Assembly: GCA_025506515.1 (NCBI GenBank)
Contig: CM046451.1
Location: forward strand, 67,599,183 to 67,663,182
DNA from: Flaveria trinervia
Lineage: Eukaryota; Streptophyta; Magnoliopsida; Asterales; Asteraceae
DNA: 64,000 nucleotides
Reading direction: 5' to 3'
Of the stretch, positions 36,401 to 48,550 are shown piece by piece (position 1 is the stretch's first letter; every line of letters begins with the position of its first letter). The translations under genes and the position numbers were made by a program. Under the pieces are notes generated by a model, which was given only the letters and a program-made list of their open reading frames with translations, did no database searches and had not been told where the DNA came from.

Positions 36401-36687
36401 TCTGGCTTCAAAACCAACTTTTGGATTATGGCATTACAGAGACTAAGACTCCATTGTTAATGGACAGTGCTTCCGCTCTTTGTATTGTCAAAAATCCAGT
36501 CCAGCACTCTAGGACCAACATATAGAGATCAGACATCATTTTATAAGGGATTGTTTTGAAAAAGGTCTGATTGATCCTAAGTTTGTGCCTAGTGCTGATG
36601 AGCTTGCAGACATTTTTACTAAGCCTTTGGATAGTTCAACTTTCCACAACCTGGTGTTAAGGCTTGGTATGCTGCAGCTAGAATAAG
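33405..36687 (+). pseudogene. D: pol (protease, integrase, RT, RNase H)
   Basis: The protease motif at 33411-33452 is WYVDSGGSMHMTGN with D-S-G intact. Integrase at 33604-34449 has LWHRRLGHVN and CTACLKGKQ, then MDLFGP, RSDNGTEF and NGVVERKNRT, so all catalytic residues are present. A Pro/Asp/Ser-rich linker spans 34720-35060. RT runs about 35160-35810 with GTKWVF, ALYGLKQAPRAW and YVDD at 35746-35757. RNase H at 36034-36525 has FSDSDYAGC and AEAEYIAAASC. The reading ends LGMLQLE with a TAA at 36685. About six frame breaks, mostly looking like single-base indels. Confidence 0.9.
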
Positions 36688-36689
36688 TG

Positions 36690-37420
36690 ACAACTACTGA
36701 TGATCTCAGTAATTACTGATGATCATTGGTAACCATGACACATATAAGTACTGATGAGTTATTTTACCCTCAGTATTTTTATAACTACTGCAGGCTAAAT
36801 GCTTTAAGTACTGTACTTTATCTGTTCTAAACTACTGATGTAGTTACAACTACTGAAATCAGTAGAAACAGATAATTACTGATGTCCTATGAAACAACTG
36901 AAAACAGCAAAAAGGCTGATGAGTACGTGTTGAGGACAGTATGAAACAGCTGAAAGGCTATGAATTGACGACAACTACTGATGAGTACTCTCTCTTCAGT
37001 AGTTCACAAACTGTTGTTTCTTAATAAACACCTGAAGCAATACCATGTCTTCAGTAGTTTCACAACTACTGATGACTAACACCAAGTCTTCAGTTGTTTA
37101 CAACAACTGATGACACAACCAGGTCTTCAGTAGTTTCACAACTACTGATGACTAATACCAAGTCCTCAGTTGTTTCAACATCTGAAGTCCAACTTGTCTT
37201 CAGTAATTTTTTAAACTACTGATGCCTAAATCAGAGACTTCAGTTGTTTCAACGTCTGATTGTAAACACCATGTCTTCAGTTGTTTTATAACTTGACCAC
37301 ACCAATACCATGAGTCGTTTCAAACCTCTGAAAGTTAATACCACGTCATCAGTTGTTTCAAATACTGATGACTAACACCAAAACCTTCAGTCGTTTCATA
37401 ACCCGTACCCTATATATATC
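36690..37420 (+). promoter_or_regulatory. D: palindrome array and TATA box before the aORF
   Basis: About 700 bp of alternating AACTACTGA and its complement TCAGTAGTT at 20-40 bp steps, then TATATATATC at 37411-37420, 85 bp before the aORF ATG at 37496. TCAGTAGTT is also the main repeat of the D LTR. An internal promoter is inferred. The array itself is seen directly. Confidence 0.5.
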
Positions 37421-37495
37421 TGATCCCTCTTTCAGAGTTTTTCATTCTTTCACGACATAAAATTTCAAAAGCTCTGAAAACCTTTCACTTCATTA

Positions 37496-40400
37496 ATGGC
37501 GACCATGCAACTCAAGCCTCGACACAACTGTGTCGCGCACCTCACTAAGTCGCTCTTCTGGACAAATTAGATAATGCTATAGATCTTATGGTCCAATCAC
37601 CACTGAAAACGGCCTTCCGCCTAAATCCAATCATTTATGCCGATTCGCTACATCAGTTTTGGACGAATGCGACTGTTAATGGAGAATCTATCCATTCGTC
37701 TATCAACTCTCATACGGTGGTCATCTCTACTGCTATCATCCGCCAGATATTACTATTAGATGATGCTGCCTACCCTGTTGGATATCCTAAGCGCCAACTT
37801 GATCTTTCATTTGGACAACATGGATATCAAGGCGATCTTAGTGCTTCGACCATCCTGAAGAAACATTTTCCTGATGCTGAACGCTTGATATTTCATATGG
37901 TAAATGTTTGCCTTGCCCCGAAGGCTTCTTCTTGGGATCAACTGTCTTCCAGATGGCAACAGGTACTGTTCTCTATCCTTGAACAAGAACCACTAAACTT
38001 TTCTGAAATAATTTTTCTTGAAATCAAGGATATGGCCACAAAACCACTTTCTAACCGTTGGATACTATATCCTCGGTTTATAATGGCCATGATAGAAAAT
38101 CAGCTTTCTGATGACGGACTAGTTGGTCTGGGAGTCCCTGCTTTGGCTGTATTGCCGGAGGTATACTCCCGACACAACACTGACCAAACTCTTAAAAAGG
38201 CTGCCAAGCTGCGAAAACCCACGCAGCTGGAACCCACAGCCTCCACTTCCACATCCAAAGTCCCCTCCAAACCCACAAAGAAGAAGCCTAAGAAGGCTAC
38301 TCAGGGAGTTGAGTCCCCTGAGGATGCTCCTGCAGCACCAAAGCAGGTTATCTCTACTAGAAATAACCCCCCAGTAGAGACTATGACTCCACCAACCGAA
38401 GCCGCTCAGGTTTCCTCTCAAAAGGAACCTGATGCAACCACTCAAAGGGAAGCCACACTGCTGGGATCCTCCTCACTTGAGGGGATTACCATTGAAGAGC
38501 ACCACTCGTCTCGGGTGCACACTGCTTCCACACCCTCTCCTGATGCAACCGCCCCTCAAAACCCTACAATAATTGTTGCAAAAGTGCTGACGCAGTTGCA
38601 TTCCTCACCCCCACGCAGACACCAATCACTACTGGGATAACTCAACACCTGAGGGGGAGGACCAATGCTTCTGTTAACCCACAGCACAGGGGTTATCATG
38701 TTCCATCTCTGGTGTAGACAAGAAGGTGCGACCTTCTGGTGAGGCTGCCACTGCTTCTGACTCAGCAAATGACCAGGATGCAGTTGGTAACATCTCTAAG
38801 ACCGCACCAGCGGCAACAGCTGATGAAGGACATAGTCCTGAGGCTGGAAGTCCCCAGAACCACGAACAAGGGGCACATGCTATAATTGATCTACACTCAA
38901 GGCATGTTCATCCTGATTCTGTCAGGAGGTCAGGTGATTCAGTATCAACTGATGATGACCTGAGCTTCTTCTATGATGTAGTTGCTCAAAACACCATCCT
39001 AGAGGATGAGGTTCGCAGACTCAAAGAGCTGCTGGCCAAGATGTCTCAGGATGAAAGTCCATCTGCCACCACAATACACCCACAGATGGCACCTTCTTCT
39101 GAAGGTCCCCTACACACTGAGCAATACATACTTCCAAGCCACCAGCCTCTGTTTTGGCACTGATTCTCAGGAACAGAACCATCCTGATCAATCAGTTGCT
39201 AACCTTCAAAAATCCCTACCTCTCATCACTCCCATGATCACAGATATAGTGATCACAGCTATTGATGAGAGGCTTCCTACAATAATACAACCCCTAGTGG
39301 AGGAGTTGGTGACCAAATCACTTTCTACTGCTCAAACCCTTGCACCCAATGCAACCAAAAAGGGGGAGAGTCAGTCAGTTAAAGGAAAAGGAAGAGGACA
39401 GATGGGGAGAAGGAAAAGAATCAGAAAAGGTAAATGAGAAGGATTGGCTGTTATAAGTGTGGAGGAGACTGAGTTTGATTATGAGAAGGAGAAGGAGAGT
39501 GAGAAGAGAGCTGAAGTGAATGAAAGTCAAAAAGACTTTCATGTCACATATCAAAAGAGGAAAGAGAGTCTGAGAAGGAGAAGGAGCTGAATGATATGGT
39601 GAAAGAAGCTGATGCCAACCATACCGTTCAATGGATAAAATCATTGAACAGTTATATAGGCAAGGTTTTGACATCCACCAACTAGACTCCGAGATCAGAA
39701 GGTTGGAGACAGAGGAGATCAACTCAAGATGGGCTAGTTATGATGCCTTAGAAAGAGAAAGGCTGGAGATAATGATTAGATTTATAGCCAAATACTTGGG
39801 AAGATCTCTGATACAAATAAGGGCCTGGACCAGGGACAACATCTTGGCAATAACCACCAAGATTTGTTCGTCTGAAGCATACTCCAAAGGTTTAGTGATT
39901 GAGGCATTGAATGAAGCTGGGGTTGGGAACCGAAAGAACTGACAAAATTTACTAAAGCCTCCCTTACAGCCAAAATGCTAAAACAGTCTGAAAAGCCTCT
40001 ATCCTCGAAATCACTACCTCCACAACCCACTAAAACAACCCCGTTACCCTCTAAACCAACCATCCAACCCACAAAACCAAATCCTTTACCCCCAAAACCC
40101 ACTGCCAGTGATGTACCTAGACAAAAAAAGAAGGTACTGAGCCTGATGAAGATGAAGAGGAGGATGAAGACAGACTGCCACTCTCTGCAGTTATCACTTT
40201 GCCTAAGGCTAATCCAATGTCCATCACTCCTGCTTCTCAAATGCATGATGTGATGATAAAGATTGAAGAGGAACAGATGCAAAGACATGATGAGGAAATG
40301 CTGAAAAGCTTGACAAAGCATATGCCACATCCTCTTCAATGATTAGCATGAAGAAAGAAGTCTTAAGATTGTACACCCTTGCTAATACCTTTCAATACCA

Positions 40401-41040
40401 AAGGGAAAAAGTAAGGATATGGCCTGATCCTAGGGTGCACACCGGATTGTCAAGAAAGAAATTCCTTCAAAATACAAGGGCCAAGTGAAGAGGGTTGTCG
40501 ACGAAGACATCACTGTGGTTCTTGTAGTGTCCCCTTGGGAAATTGTAGAAGAGTTCAAGAAAGCTTATGAAGCCAACACCACCCCAAAAGATGTTGGAGA
40601 ATAAAATCATAAAGAAGGGATTGGTTTACAAAAGACTTGAAAACTTCAACAAGATGAGCTCAACTTGCTCTTAGAAGGGACTATCAGATGAGTTTGCTTA
40701 CAGACAAATAACCACGGTTGAGATCAAGAATGGAAAACAGGCAAAGTACATCTCTGAGGTGTATGGCCGAGAAGGATTATTTGATGTGTGCCCGAGGTGC
40801 TGACAATGGATGAGCAGATCATGTTTCTAAGGGCTTACACCAGGGAATCCTATAGGCTGATACACTGGAAGTAGATCTCATGGTTGGGGTAACAGCTCAG
40901 TGTCCAAGTCCCCAATACAGAGCTCCCAACCATATCATGCAAAACAGATCATCAGAGACTTCTTCCCAGGCCGGAGCTTACATGGGTCATCTTCTCTACT
41001 GATCAAGAAGGAAAAAGACCAACATTTTGCCATCAATAAG
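37496..41040 (+). pseudogene. D: downstream ORF (aORF)
   Basis: The ATG at 37496 opens MATMQLKPRHNCVAHLTKS. A break near 37565 is followed by a 350-codon open stretch (37588-38640). Its first about 190 residues form a helical domain with FWTNATVN, LLLDDAAYP and YPRFIMAMIENQL, alignable to the E aORF. After it come a Lys/Pro-rich and Ser/Thr-rich linker, an acidic coiled coil (ILEDEVRRLKELLAKM, near 39000), a helical piece at 39631-39942 (EIRRLETEEI...YLGRSLIQIR) and a Pro/Lys-rich part. Total about 1,150 codons, as in E. No membrane segment is evident. Function unknown. Confidence 0.78.
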
Positions 41041-41080
41041 TGGGAGAATAAATAAGTTAGAGGTTTTGGCTGCATTGGTT

Positions 41081-41091
41081 CAGGGGGAGTT
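41081..41091 (+). other. D: polypurine tract
   Basis: CAGGGGGAGTT immediately before the 3' LTR. Similar GAGGGGGAGG (38651) and AGGGGGAGAG (39361) lie inside the aORF. Confidence 0.9.
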
Positions 41092-41956
41092 TGTTGGACC
41101 AAAAGAACCAATGAGCCAAGATCAGAAAACCTCTAAGTCCCACATGGTATCACAACAACTGCTGAAAGCCTCATCAGCAGTTTGACAAGTGCTGAAGACT
41201 TCAACAGCTGAAGATCAAGTGCTGAAGACCTCAACAGCTGAAGAACCAAAGTGCTGAAGTACAACAGCTGAAGAACACAAGTGCTGAAGTTGAAAGACCA
41301 AAGTACTGAAGTACAACAGCTGAAGAGTTTACAAGTGTTGAAGATCAACAACTGATGTACAAGGTCTGAAGACAAAGACTGAAGACATCAGCTGATGGTA
41401 TCTACCGAAGTCATCAGCTAATGAAACACCTGAAGGTCAAAGTCTGAAGATCAAGTACTGAAGCCTCAGTAGTTTGTCACAACTGCTGAAGAGTACTTCT
41501 TCAGTAGTTGTGATATCAGTAGTTTTATATTTTTATGTTTCAGTAGTTTTGTAAAATGACTAAAGAGCTTGTTCTTCAGTCGTTGTAGTTTCAGTAGTTT
41601 TATATTTTGTACTTAACATGCTGATATGTTCTCAGTAGTTGTGAACATTTCAGTAGTTTGTTAAGGATTAGTTATTTTTGTATTGGATCTGCCAGTTGTC
41701 ACTTTCCGTGATAACAGCAGTGATTGTTGCACTCTATATAAGGAGTGACAACCTATTGTATTATGTGTGAATGAACGGAATGAATGATTGATTTGATTAG
41801 AAATATTCTACATCTATAAACATTCCTTGAAATCAGAAATATATATTCTCTCCCTATAACCGTATGAGCTCTGCTTGCTACAATTTGTCTAATTCTAGTT
41901 TGTATTCCGCTGCTTTGTATTCTGATACATCAAACTTGTGATCGCTGATCCTGTCA
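41092..41956 (+). repeat. D: 3' LTR
   Basis: It matches 29464-30323 with four clear substitutions and a few small indels. TATA box at 41735-41742. Ends CTGTCA. Confidence 0.95.
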
Positions 41957-41961
41957 ATGAT
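41957..41961. repeat. Target-site duplication ATGAT, right copy, element D
   Basis: It pairs with 29459-29463. E sequence resumes after it. Confidence 0.95.
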
Positions 41962-43322
41962 GTAGTCCGGCAAACAAACAGAACTAAAGGACTAAATGAA
42001 TAAAAAAGTAAACTAACATACAAAAATAAAACTTGTTTTTGGCTTTTTGTGAGTGATAAATCCTAAGATGGAAATCTACTGGATTTAGTTCTGGAATAGA
42101 CAGCTTTAACTCAGACTGACCATACCAGGACCAATTCAATTTTGGAATCATACAGGCAGTTGAAATCAGTTTGGACTTGTTATCAAAATCTTTTGATGCT
42201 CAATTCTTGGTGTTCATCCAGAGTCATTTACAACTTTAGAAAATCAAACTGAAACTCTTAGATTACCACATTGATTCAAACTTTCAAGAATTGCACCCAC
42301 AATGATTGTCAATATGTTTGTCCACTTAAATCCATACACAGACTTTTGACCCAAGCTGGTGATAGATTTAGGTTTACTTATTTCAACTAACATTTGTGAA
42401 TCCCACACTTATATGGTAATCAACATTCCTCAGGAGCTTTTGAGCGGTCTACGGTTATTTTTACAAGAAGAGACTATTCTTAGAGCTTTCAAGGAGAAGC
42501 CAATCCTCAGGTCAGTGCCATCGCACAGCAGAGAGGCGGCAAACAACAATGAATTTCGAATACCTAGGTTATACTTATCCTCAGGTCAGTGCCATCGCAC
42601 AGCAGAGAGACGCACAACCTATCTCCTTGTTAGAGCAGCTTAATATTATTTTGCACCAAATGCACCAACAACTTACGTCATTAGCTGGATAGCATTTTTA
42701 TTTCATTTTTTTGGTGCTTTGCTCTATTTATGGTCATCCGCACACATTTGTGGCGTTTACATGCTCATTACCCCTTATTGGAATATTGTTGATTGTGTTA
42801 ACCAGCGATAAGATGGGAGCCCACAGTCAGTTGAACCACTTAGTTTGATCTTGAGATCACCACTCAGGTCTAATCATCTATTGTGTTGAATCTACCGACA
42901 TATCAATTCTGGTCTAGCAACCTCTAGGTCTACTCTCATTGTGTTACCTTAAGAGTTACAAGTTTTTCTATCATCTTCCCTTTTATATTGCTTAGACTAC
43001 ACAGACTTATACTTTGAATTTTTGCCCTTTTCTAAATTAAAATTTCAAAGTCCCTCTTGATTTGTTCCTGTGTACTATCATATTCCAAAGGGTTTGAATC
43101 GGTATCACGGATACGATCTACCTTATATCAGCTTTCCACTCCTTCTCCCTCGTTTTTTTAATGTTGCTTGCTGACTTATTCCCCCTAAAATAGTAAAATC
43201 ATAACTAGTTTCATTATTTTAGGATTTTAATAAACAGCAGAATAGCATAAGTTTAATTTTAAACAGACTAATTTAACCAAATAAACTCAAATAAAATGAA
43301 GAATTAAGTAAGCTACATCGGA
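41962..43322 (-). other. E: non-coding spacer 3' of pol
   Basis: It is similar to 4530-5820 in B. It contains the duplicated motif (42505-42536, 42579-42609) and an internal polypurine-like CCCCCTAAAA near 43180. ORFs here have no family support. Confidence 0.7.
42505..42609. repeat. Duplicated motif, 74 bp apart, in the E spacer
   Basis: Two nearly perfect 31-bp copies starting CCTCAGGTCAGTGCCATCG and ending GCAGAGAG. The pair is kept in B at 5015 and 5090. Confidence 0.8.
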
Positions 43323-46300
43323 CTACACATGATCATCATTAGGAATAACCTCACTTTTCTTTTTAACACCGTTGACCTCTAGCAAATATTGAAAACGTGG
43401 TTTATCAAAGGCTTTAGTATAGAGGTCAGCGCGTTGAAAATCAGTATTAATTTTTACCACATCAATTAAGTTCTTTTCAAAACAATCTCTTATGAAATGA
43501 TATTTAATACCGATATGTTTGGTCTTAGGATGTTGTACCGGATCTTTAGTTACTGCAATTGCAGCCGAGTTATCTACAAAAATAGGAGTAGAATAGAACG
43601 TTAAACCATAATCCTGCATTTGCTGTTGATACCAGATGATTTGTGAACAGCAACTTGCAGCAGCAACATATTCGGCTTCACAGGTTGACAATGCAACCGA
43701 TGTCTGCTTCTTACATTGCCAGGTAATTAATCTTCTCCCAAAGAATTGACACCCTGCTGATGTAGACTTGTAGTTCATCTTGCAGCCTCCGTAATCTGAG
43801 TCACTATACGTCGTGAGCTCAAAATCATCATCATGAGGATACCACAATCCAAGTGTGGGTGTACCCTTTAGATAGCGAAAAATCCTTTTGACCCCGATCA
43901 GATGATTGACCTTGGGTTTAGCCTGATATCTAGAACATAAACATGTCGCATACATGATATCAGGTCTTGAGGCAGTGAGATACATGAGGGATCCAATCAT
44001 TCCTCGGTACATCATGGCAACTACAAGATCTCCATTTTCATCAGGTGCTATGTCGTGATTCGTAGCAAGTGGAGTACCGGCAGCAGATGCGTTCTCCATG
44101 TCAAAGCGATTGAGAATGTCTCCTACGTACTTGGTCTGATGTAGAAGATCCCATTTGGTGTTTGATCCACCTGTAGCCCAAGAAAGAACTTCATCTCTCC
44201 ATAGCACTCATCTCAAACTCTTTCTTCATAACTGCTTCAAACTCTTTGCATAACTCTTCGTTCTTTGAACCAAAAATTATGTCATCAACATAGATTTGTA
44301 CGAGTAGTAGGTCGCCATCTTTTTCTTTAATGAACAGCGTGCAGTCAATGACTCCCCTGCGAAAGCCGTGTTTCACAAGATGAGTCGAGAGTTTCTCATA
44401 CCAAGCTCTTGGAGCTTGATGAAGCCCGTATAAAGCCTTGTCGAGCTTGTAGACTCTATCCCGATGATAAGGATCTTCAAATCCCTCGAGTTGACTGACA
44501 TAGACTGTTTCTCTGATTTCCCCATGAAGAAATGCACTCTTCACATCTAATTGATAGACTTTAATCTTCATGTACGATGCATAGGCAAGGAAGATACGAA
44601 TGGCTTCCATCCTTGCCACAGGTGCAAACACCTCATTGTAATCAATTCCCTCGACTTGGCGAAAACCCTGAACCACCAGTCGAGCTTTGTTCCTGATAAT
44701 GACCCCTTGGTCATCTTTCTTGCATTTTAAAACCCATTTGGTGCCAATGACCTTAGCACCTTTAGGTCTATCAACCAGAGTCCATACATCTAACTTCTTG
44801 AACTGAAGAAGTTCTTCTTGCATGGCACTCACCCACGCCTCATCATTTAGTGAATCACTGACGTATTTTGGCTCAAACTGGGAGACAAAACACCGATAGC
44901 ACCATCATGAATATATCCCTTTTCCATAACTGAGGCGTAATCAACTGAGTATAGCTGATTTCGGGTTTGCACTCCCGATCTGACATCCCCAATGACATTG
45001 TTTAGGGGATGATAGACGTTTAGTCGTGATCCTGGAGTAGTAGGAACAACTACCTTAGAGCCAAGATTATGAATATTTGGATCTACATCTGAGGTGGTTG
45101 AGTTTGAGGCTCTAAAGTCGAAGGTGCATCACTGATAGATGCTTATGGGCTTTCAGGAACTGGAACCTGTTTCTCCTGACTATTCTGGTTATCTTTTTCA
45201 GCTTCATCTTCAGAGGAGGAGTCACTATCGTCGACTACTCCCTCTGACTGAGTAGATGATTCTCCCTGTGAGCTAGATGTTGGTGGATTCAAGCTATCAT
45301 ACATCATTCGTGTAGCTAACTCATCATCCGAGGGAGAGATAGGAATGTTGAATGACTTGAAGAGTCCATCATAGTCGAAGAAGTAGGCGGGTCCTTTTCC
45401 AGTAGGTGGTGTGGTAAATCGCTGAACGTCAACATTACACCACACTTCTACTAGACTCGTTGAGTTGTTGTAAACTCGCTTGTTCGGTATGTTGTATCCT
45501 AGAAAGATGCCTTCATCTGCCTTCTCGCTGAATTTGCCCTCTTGTGTCTTCTTCAGAAGTGTGCACGGTGCCCTAAATGGTTCGAGATACTCCAAGTTTG
45601 GTTTGCGTCTTTGTAGTAGCTCGTAACATGTCTTTCCGTCGCGCTTGACTATCAGGACTTGATTCAGTGTATAACAAGCATTCGCCACTGCCTCATTCCA
45701 GAATTGGATAGGCAGTTTCGAGTCTGCCAGCATAGTCCGTGCTGTCCCTATCAAGCTTATGTTCTTTCTCTCAGCAACGCCATTCATCTGAGGTGTGTAG
45801 GCAGAAGTGAATTGATGCACAATTCCCTTTTCCTTGCAGTATGCCTCCATCCACTGGTTCTTGAATTCCGTTCCGTGGTCTGAGCGTACTTGTCTAACTT
45901 TCAGCTTGTAGAGAGATTCCAGTGTGGTTACCAACTCCTTGAATGATTCAAATGTTTCTGATTTGGATTTCAGAAACATTACCCAAGTGAACCTTGAGTA
46001 GTCATCGGTGACCACAAAACAGTACAAGTCGCCTGCAATGCTCTTTGTACTGACTAGACCAAACAGATCCATGTGAAGAAGTTCAAGAGGAAGTTCTATT
46101 GAATTAACTTTCTTTTCCATATGAGACTTCTTTGTCTGTTTGCCTTTCTTCCAAGCTACACAAAAGTCAGGAAGCTGAAAGTTCTTGACATTAACTCCTC
46201 TCACCAGATCCTTCTGAATCAAGTGATTCATCTTCCTTTGACTAATGTGTCCCATTCTCCTATGCTAGGAGATGGAATCATTTTCAGTTGCTTTAGATAG

Positions 46301-46723
46301 AAAACACTGAACCTCGTGATCCATTGTAGAAGATGTTAACAGATCCAAGACATAAAGATCTTTATATCTTGAAGCAGTCATCAAAACTTGGTCCTCTGGG
46401 ATCACATAGTCTTTCTTTAGTACGTAACACTTCTTGTTGTCGAAGATGACTTTAAATCCCTTATCACATATTTGGGAAACAAAAAGTAAGTTGTTTTGAA
46501 GTTGCTGGACGTAGTTCACCCTATCAAACTTAACTTTCTGATTTCCAACTTCTCCCTGAGCTGTGATATAACCTCCCTTGTTTCCATCAAACGAAACATG
46601 CCCTCCTTTTATTTGCCATACGTTTGATAAAAGAGCCATGTTTCCTGTCATGTGCGTGGATGCTCCGATGTCTACAATCCACGTGTTAGTTTCAGCACTG
46701 TAGCGAACACCCTGCACATACAA
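43323..46723 (-). pseudogene. E: pol (protease, integrase, RT, RNase H)
   Basis: Protease at 46640-46681 reads WIVDIGASTHMTGN, D-I-G instead of D-S-G. Integrase at 46255-45143 is one long frame. Its zinc site has CVAWKKGK where B has CAACNKGK, so the last Cys is lost. The core keeps MDLFG, RSDHGTEF and NGVAERKN. A Ser/Asp-rich linker follows. RT at 44832-44191 is open and complete in motifs (GTKWVLKCKK, ALYGLHQAPRAWYE, YVDD at 44281-44292). RNase H at 44207-43323 has YSDSDYGGC and CEAEYVAAASC, and the pol stop is at 43323. RT and RNase H overlap in different frames near 44200, a frameshift. It is better preserved than B. Confidence 0.92.
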
Positions 46724-46732
46724 TGTAAAGGA

Positions 46733-47594
46733 TTAGTTTAGGTTAGGAACCCAAGCCTTTACTAGCTTGGGTTTCCCAGAGGCATCACACATCAGAAATT
46801 CAACCCATTGACCCTTAGAAGGTGAGGGTAGCTCAGGTTCCTTCTTGTCATCATTATCAGACACATAGGTTGACTTCTCTTTCCATAAGCCAGATTTGTG
46901 CAATGCATGTTTGTGATAAACAGTCGACTGGCTAACAGGTTGAACTTTCTGTTCACTAGTTCTTCTAGGTGGAGTTAAAGAGCTCCTCTTAGAAGACCTA
47001 GGTTTTGAGTCCTGAAGTTCAATCTTCTTCCTAGGTGTCAGATAATAAGGACAACAGGAAGCAATGTGTCCACATTCTCCACAGTTGTAGCACGCCCTGC
47101 TATCAACTTTATGATTAAACTTTCTTTGTGGAGACGTGTGTGACACTCTAGTAACATCACTCACTTTAGGTTTTGACTCTGGTTCTTTTGATGTTTTCAC
47201 TGGTTAACAAAATTAACTATCTTAACCTGTTTAACATCCTTTTTTTTGGTTAATGGTTTTTGACTGAAGTATGTGAAAGATTATCCTTAAAAGCCCTTTT
47301 AAGTTCTGATTTGACTATGTTTGACCCCAGCTTTAAGTTACCTTTCAAATTCCTTTCCAGATTAACATAAGGCAATTTACCCTTTGCCTTTGAAGTGGCC
47401 TCCTTTTGTTTGTTTCCAGAGTCAATAGATGAACATAAGGAATCTGGATCACTAACAAGAGAGTAGACACTACATGATCCTTGATGGGATTACTATTTAT
47501 TGGTCTAGTCTTAGTGTTCATTAAAGTCTCAGGTGGTGGTGGAACCACTTTATAACCCAATCCCTCCCCGTTGTTCCTTTCTCTCATAAGTGTT
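46733..47594 (-). pseudogene. E: gag, 3' part
   Basis: An open stretch at 46733-47200 contains a second zinc knuckle, CYNCGECGHIASCC (C-x2-C-x4-H-x4-C), and ends with the same MCDASGKPKLVKAWVPNLN tail as B. The part up to 47594 is frame-broken. F separates it from the gag 5' part at 55444-57395. Confidence 0.82.
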
Positions 47595-47599
47595 GGACT
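47595..47599. repeat. Target-site duplication GGACT, left copy, element F
   Basis: GGACT precedes TGTTGGATTC. The right copy is at 55439-55443. B keeps the undisturbed site at 10099-10103 (TTTTGGACTATGTGTGAAG). Confidence 0.97.
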
Positions 47600-48550
47600 T
47601 GTTGGATTCTGTATGCCCAAGACACATAGAACATTGATGTGGTTAATACGTTGTGATCCAAGTCGGGTCACACCCAATAACAAGCTTAGCAAACACCAAT
47701 ACTATTTAATTGATGATGTGATCATACAATTAAATAATCACACAAATTTAGAAAATGGGTTTTCTAAATAAATTGTATGTGAGAAGGAACAAATTATGAG
47801 GATATTTTGTTCATGGTATTTTGTTATGTTGTTTAAATTAGTTAAGCAACATCAAATAATAAAAGTATGTGTACATATTATATATAATTAAAAGTTAATT
47901 ATGTATAATATTTAAAAACTTTTGTAAAATTTAAAAGGGAGATTTTAGTGAAAACCCTAGGGGTTTTAAGAGTTTCGGCCGCCCCATGGCAGCCAACTCT
48001 CTCTTCCTTTTCTTTTGTGTTCTTGGAACAAAAGATCCCCTTGAACACAGACATACTTCATCTAGCCCTTTCTCACATGCAAAATCAACACAAGAATTCG
48101 AGTTCCTCATCTAGAAGAGAGTCTCACGGTTGGAACAAGGCTCCAGCAGCCTCTTGATGTCTCACGGCTGAAAGAAGGTTCCAGCAACTTCTTGATCTGA
48201 TTTTGGTGTCAAATCCTAGCAAAGATGGTGTTTTCTTATAGGCTGTGGGTATGATTGCTTGAGGACATCTATCTTGATGTTTTGGTCGTTCAAAAGCATC
48301 ATCATCTTGATCAAATCCACGGTTTTGACAGCTTCTGGAAGGTAGTTCCATTGTGTTGTTTTGGTTGTTTTGTTTTATCTTGATAACTAGTTCAAACACA
48401 TATATTTGATCCTATGATTTTGGGTTGTTGGAACAAAGTTATGAGCTTTAGTTTTTCAGATTATAGAACATGATATTAAGTTCATATTCCGCTGCGTTTT
48501 TCTGGTTTAAATGGTTAAACAACATCGTTAAGGTCCAACAAATCCCAACA
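47600..48550 (+). repeat. F: 5' LTR
   Basis: TGTTGGATTCTGTATGCCC to AAATCCCAACA, matching 54480-55438. It contains the TTTCGGCCGCCCCATGGC block seen in the family. Confidence 0.95.

Larger units (their letters stand above)
29464..41956 (+). mobile_element. D: full-length Sirevirus-like copia element
   Basis: 12.5 kb with near-identical LTRs (860 and 865 bp), a perfect duplication ATGAT, primer-binding site, gag, protease, integrase, RT, RNase H, palindrome array, aORF and polypurine tract, in that order. It is inserted in the spacer of E in opposite orientation. A layout of gag-pol followed by a long ORF and a GGGGGAG tract fits the Maximus/SIRE lineage. It is the youngest-looking copy here by LTR similarity, yet its ORFs are broken. 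Confidence 0.95.

Noticed and set aside
38119..38445. 108-codon minus-strand ORF
   Set aside because: Shadow of the Pro/Lys-rich linker of the D aORF.
39782..40339. 185-codon minus-strand ORF
   Set aside because: Shadow of the D aORF. Composition is Leu/Phe-rich without a domain, and it has no counterpart in E.
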